A DNA stretch of 64,000 nt from Luoshenia tenuis. Its GTDB lineage: Bacteria; Bacillota; Clostridia; Christensenellales; GCA-900066905. The number at the start of each line of letters is the position of its first letter. Position 1 is the first letter of the stretch. Position numbers and translations under genes: made by a program. Shown here in pieces: positions 61,136-64,000 of this stretch. The DNA is taken from positions 620,001-684,000 of the forward strand of contig NZ_JACRSO010000001.1 in the NCBI RefSeq assembly GCF_014384745.1. The letters run 5' to 3'. The notes beneath the pieces were generated by a model that was not told the origin of the DNA, did not search any database, and saw only the letters and a program-made list of their open reading frames with translations.

Positions 61136-62491
61136 TTGTCACCGGACCCTATATGGAGTCAACTTTTACTGCAAGTCGTACTGATCGCACTCAATGCCTT
61201 TTTTGCCGCCACGGAGATCGCCGTGATCTCTTTGAACGAAAACAAGCTGCGCCACCAGGCGGAGCAAGGCGATAAAAAGGCCAAACAGATGCTGCGCATG
61301 GTGCAAACGCCTGCCGGCTTTCTTTCCACGATCCAAATCGGCATTACGCTGGCCGGTTTCTTAGCCAGCGCCTTTGCCGCAGAAAACTTTTCCGATAAGC
61401 TCGTCCAGTTTCTTGTAAAGGATTGCGGCTTTACCGTCCTTCCTGAGCAGACGTTGGACGTCATTTCGATTATCGTCATCACCTTGATCCTTTCCTATTT
61501 TACGCTGGTGCTGGGCGAGCTGGTACCCAAGCGCGTGGCGATGAAGCGCTCCGAAAAGGTGGCGCGCGCCGCCAGCGGCGTGATCCACTTTCTCTCCGTG
61601 GTCATGAAGCCCATCGTCTGGCTGCTCAGCGTTTCTACCAACGGCGTGCTGCGCCTGATGCGCATTGACCCCGCCGAGAAGGAAGAAGCCGTAACCGAAG
61701 AGGAGATCCGCCTGATGGTGGATATCGGCCAGGAGCGGGGCACCATCGCCGCGGACGAGCGGGAGATGATCGACAATATATTTGAATTTAATAATACCAC
61801 CGCAGAGGAGATCATGATCCATCGAACGGACATGTCGGTCATCGGCCTAGACGATACGCCTGCGGATATCCTCGCCCTAATCGAGGAGACCGGGCTGAGC
61901 CGTTTCCCCGTTTATGGGGAGGATATTGACGATATCCGAGGCATCGTTTCCACCCGGCAGTTCTTGCTCAACCAGCGGCACGAAAATCCGCTGCCGCTTT
62001 CTAAAATCATGCGCCCCGCCTACTTTGTGCCGGAATCCGTCCGGGCGGATATCCTTTTCCGCGAAATGCAAAAGACCAAGACCCATTTGGCCATCGTGGT
62101 GGACGAGTACGGCGGCACCAGCGGACTGGTCACCATGGAGGACTTGCTCGAAGAGATCGTGGGCAATATTTACGATGAGTTCGATCCGCAGGATGTGCAG
62201 GAACTCCAGCCCCTGGCCGAGAACCTGTGGCGGGTGTCCGGCGGCATCGATTTGGAGTCGTTGGGCGAGGCGCTGGAGATGGAACTGCCCACCGAAGAGG
62301 AATACGATACGCTGGGCGGGCTGGTCTTTAGCCAGCTGACCGCCATCCCCGAGGATGGCAGCCGGGTGACCGTCGAAGTGGCCGGATTGCACATCGAGGT
62401 AGAGGAGCTGATCGAGCACCGCGTAGAGTGGGCGCTGGTTTCCAAACTGCCGCCCCAAACGCCGCCGGAAGAATCCGAAGGCGAACATTGA
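61136..62491 (+). CDS. CNNM/HlyC-CorC family membrane protein (DUF21-CBS-CorC)
   Basis: 451 residues. N-terminal DUF21 domain with about four membrane segments (QLLLQVVLIALNAFFAATEIAV first), then paired CBS domains (about 215-340: MIHRTDMSVI, GLSRFPVYGEDIDDI, DEYGGTSGLVTMEDLLEEIVG) and a C-terminal CorC/HlyC domain (about 360-440: SGGIDLESLGEAL, YDTLGGLV). Family members export or exchange Mg2+ and Co2+; the hemolysin name is historical. The start is TTG 61136 with GGGGGAA at 5 bases. Confidence 0.92.
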   Translation: MSPDPIWSQLLLQVVLIALNAFFAATEIAVISLNENKLRHQAEQGDKKAKQMLRMVQTPAGFLSTIQIGITLAGFLASAFAAENFSDKLVQFLVKDCGFTVLPEQTLDVISIIVITLILSYFTLVLGELVPKRVAMKRSEKVARAASGVIHFLSVVMKPIVWLLSVSTNGVLRLMRIDPAEKEEAVTEEEIRLMVDIGQERGTIAADEREMIDNIFEFNNTTAEEIMIHRTDMSVIGLDDTPADILALIEETGLSRFPVYGEDIDDIRGIVSTRQFLLNQRHENPLPLSKIMRPAYFVPESVRADILFREMQKTKTHLAIVVDEYGGTSGLVTMEDLLEEIVGNIYDEFDPQDVQELQPLAENLWRVSGGIDLESLGEALEMELPTEEEYDTLGGLVFSQLTAIPEDGSRVTVEVAGLHIEVEELIEHRVEWALVSKLPPQTPPEESEGEH

Positions 62492-62552
62492 CGCAGGGTC
62501 GCCTCTGGCGTTATCATGACGGAGGAATATGGACTTCAAAGGAGGACTGTTT

Positions 62553-63536
62553 ATGGCAAAAATTAAAGTAGGTATTGCAGGTTACGGTAATTTAGGCCGC
62601 GGGGTTGAGCTGGCCCTGCAGCAAAATGAGGATATGGAACTGGCCGGTATTTTTACCCGCCGGGACCCTAAAAGCCTTGTGCCCCAGACGCCGGGCGCCA
62701 AGGTGTTTGCACTGGCCGATGCGCCCAGCATGCAAGCGGAGATCGACGTAATGATCCTGTGCGGGGGCAGCGCTACCGATCTGCCTGAGCAAGGCCCGCA
62801 GCTGGCCCAGTACTTTAACACCATCGACAGCTTTGATACCCACGCCAAGATCCCGCAGCACTTCGCGGCGGTGGATGCGGCGGCCGCCCGCTCCGGGCAC
62901 GTGGCCATCATCTCCGTTGGCTGGGATCCCGGCCTATTCTCTCTGAACCGTCTGCTCGGCGAGGCCTCCCTGCCCCAGGGCGCCAGCTATACCTTCTGGG
63001 GGCGCGGGGTCAGCCAGGGCCACTCGGATGCCATCCGCCGCGTGCCCGGCGTAAAGGATGCCAAGCAGTATACGGTTCCTGTGCAAAGCGCGATCGACCG
63101 CATCCGCGGCGGCGAAACGCCGGCCTTTACCACCCGCGAAAAACATTTGCGCGAGTGCTTTGTGGTCTTGCAGCCGGGCGCGGACGCGGTGGCGGTAGAG
63201 AAAACCATTAAAGAAATGCCCAACTATTTTGCCGATTACGATACCACCGTTCACTTTATTTCAGAAGAGGAGCTGCGGCGCGAGCACGCCGCGATGCCCC
63301 ACGGCGGTTTCGTGATCCGCAGCGGGCAGACCGGGGAAGGCACCCGCCAGGTGATGGAGTTCTCCCTTAAGCTGGAGAGCAACCCAGAATTCACCTCCAG
63401 CGTGCTGGTGGCTTATGCTCGTGCGGCGTATCGCTTGGCCAAGGAGGGGCAAAGCGGTGCCAAAACGGTGCTGGATATCGCTCCGGCCTATCTTTCGCCC
63501 AAGAGCGGCGAGGCCCTTCGGGCAGAGCTGCTGTAA
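62553..63536 (+). CDS. ddh: meso-Diaminopimelate dehydrogenase
   Basis: 327 residues from ATG 62553 (AAGGAGG at 9 bases); an ATG eight codons upstream has no site. NADP-binding VGIAGYGNLGRGVE, substrate region FDTHAKIPQHF and SVGWDPGLFSLNR, HSDAIRR and HGGFVIRSG are Ddh hallmarks. Makes meso-DAP in one step from tetrahydrodipicolinate, for lysine and cell wall. Single gene with its own terminator. Confidence 0.95.
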   Translation: MAKIKVGIAGYGNLGRGVELALQQNEDMELAGIFTRRDPKSLVPQTPGAKVFALADAPSMQAEIDVMILCGGSATDLPEQGPQLAQYFNTIDSFDTHAKIPQHFAAVDAAAARSGHVAIISVGWDPGLFSLNRLLGEASLPQGASYTFWGRGVSQGHSDAIRRVPGVKDAKQYTVPVQSAIDRIRGGETPAFTTREKHLRECFVVLQPGADAVAVEKTIKEMPNYFADYDTTVHFISEEELRREHAAMPHGGFVIRSGQTGEGTRQVMEFSLKLESNPEFTSSVLVAYARAAYRLAKEGQSGAKTVLDIAPAYLSPKSGEALRAELL

Positions 63537-63557
63537 GCGCTTCCATCCATCATACAA

Positions 63558-63590
63558 ATGCGGCTGGGCTTTTATCCAGCCGCATTCTTT
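63558..63590 (+). terminator. Terminator after ddh
   Basis: AATGCGGCTGG/CCAGCCGCATT hairpin followed by CTTTCT, 20 bases after the ddh stop. Confidence 0.8.
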
Positions 63591-63618
63591 CTATTCTTAT
63601 CACTGATGGCGTTAACAA

Positions 63619-63647
63619 AAAGCGCCGGAGAAATTCTCCGGCGCTTT
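63619..63647 (-). terminator. Terminator of the HtrA-type protease gene
   Basis: AAAGCGCCGGAGAA/TTCTCCGGCGCTTT stem followed on the minus strand by TTTTTGTTAAC, 20 bases beyond the stop. Confidence 0.85.
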
Positions 63648-63666
63648 AACTATTTCCCCGCTAACC

Positions 63667-64000
63667 CTAACGGCCCCATGGCTGCTGGCCGCCCTGCTGT
63701 TGCTGGGTCTGTTGTTCCTGTATTTTCTCATAATCAGTGTAATCCCCCAGGGTGACCTCAACCTCGATCTCGCGGTTCAACTGCTCGCGGTAGATCTTCA
63801 TTTTAATGGTCTGCCCTACATTCACCCCCGAGAGGATATCCTGCATATCCACATCGTCCGAGATCGGCGTACCGTTCACCTCGGTCACCAGGTCGCCCTG
63901 CTGAATGCCGGCCTTATCCGCCGGGCTGCCGGCTACCACGCTGCGCACGAACAACCCCACCGGGATATTATAGCTCTTGGCATCCTGCTCGGTAAACTGG
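63667..64000 (-). CDS. C-terminal PDZ part of an HtrA/DegP-like serine protease
   Basis: The frame is open through the window edge, so only the last 111 residues are seen. GLFVRSVVAGSPADKAGIQQGDLVTEVNG and VNVGQTIKMKIYRE form a typical PDZ domain of S1C proteases (the first 20 residues are sufficient for recognition). A glutamine-rich tail (EQQTQQQQGGQQ) closes the protein. The catalytic domain lies outside. Assignment as HtrA rather than another PDZ protein is from the domain style. Confidence 0.8.
   Translation of the reverse strand, partial: QFTEQDAKSYNIPVGLFVRSVVAGSPADKAGIQQGDLVTEVNGTPISDDVDMQDILSGVNVGQTIKMKIYREQLNREIEVEVTLGDYTDYEKIQEQQTQQQQGGQQPWGR

Overview
The window reads as chromosomal DNA of a GC-rich, low-redundancy member of the Clostridia (Bacillota), probably gut-associated. 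The basis is GGAGG-type ribosome binding sites, frequent TTG/GTG starts, sigma-A type promoters, a HisZ/short-HisG histidine pathway, meso-diaminopimelate dehydrogenase, DUF6106 and DUF3788 proteins, ECF transporter parts, and a clostridial mobilizable element carrying a ribosomal-protection tetracycline resistance gene. No rRNA, CRISPR array or prophage structural genes were seen. Genus-level placement is not possible from the sequence alone.

Layout. 1-1.3 kb: end of an M50-like membrane protease and uppP. 1.4-14.4 kb: a five-gene minus-strand signalling cluster: three soluble multi-PAS hybrid histidine kinases, a free Hpt protein and a REC-GGDEF-EAL protein whose GGDEF motif is degenerate. 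14.8-15.3 kb: a five-tRNA operon (Val, Asp, Phe, Gly, Cys in transcription order) with a consensus promoter. 15.4-20.9 kb: his operon hisZ-hisG-hisD-hisB-hisA-small membrane protein-hisIE, lacking hisC, hisH and hisF, driven by a perfect TTGACA-N17-TATAAT promoter. 21-25 kb: MFS transporter, an active-looking esterase and a neighbouring paralogue that has lost its catalytic triad, and a membrane diguanylate cyclase.

26.2-37.8 kb: an integrative mobilizable element of about 11.6 kb. It carries a large serine recombinase, TnpW-like protein, DnaC-like ATPase, replication initiator, MobA/MobC, a sigma factor with its HTH partner, an accessory methyltransferase, a frameshifted HTH-membrane regulator and a Tet(32)/Tet(O)-type tet gene with a Tn916-like attenuation leader. 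It has split an Lsa-like ABC-F gene. The two halves lie at 37.8-38.8 kb and 25.6-26.2 kb and would rejoin in frame at one shared TGA trinucleotide, so both junctions can be proposed.

38.9-48 kb: a tiny CxxC ORF with its own promoter and terminator, a TPR protein with the MrfB/MrfA (YprB/YprA) DNA-repair pair, and a DUF6106 - cysteine desulfurase - ThiI - lactate permease run. 48-52 kb (mostly plus strand): two zinc-ribbon membrane proteins, a remnant of an SGNH hydrolase, a HAD phosphatase and an AlkD-like repair protein. 52-58 kb: peptide deformylase, then an operon of methyltransferase, FmdE-type protein, FecBCD/BtuCDF-type uptake system and a small membrane protein. That operon is preceded by a 170-nt leader ending in a terminator-like hairpin. 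58-64 kb: a Nim-like flavoprotein, ECF S component, DUF3788, the D-allose genes alsE/alsK, a CNNM/HlyC transporter, diaminopimelate dehydrogenase and the C-terminus of an HtrA-type protease.

The least explained items are the self-contained phosphorelay cluster, the catalytically dead esterase twin, the leader-controlled methyltransferase/FmdE/metal-uptake operon, and the internal structure of the mobilizable element.
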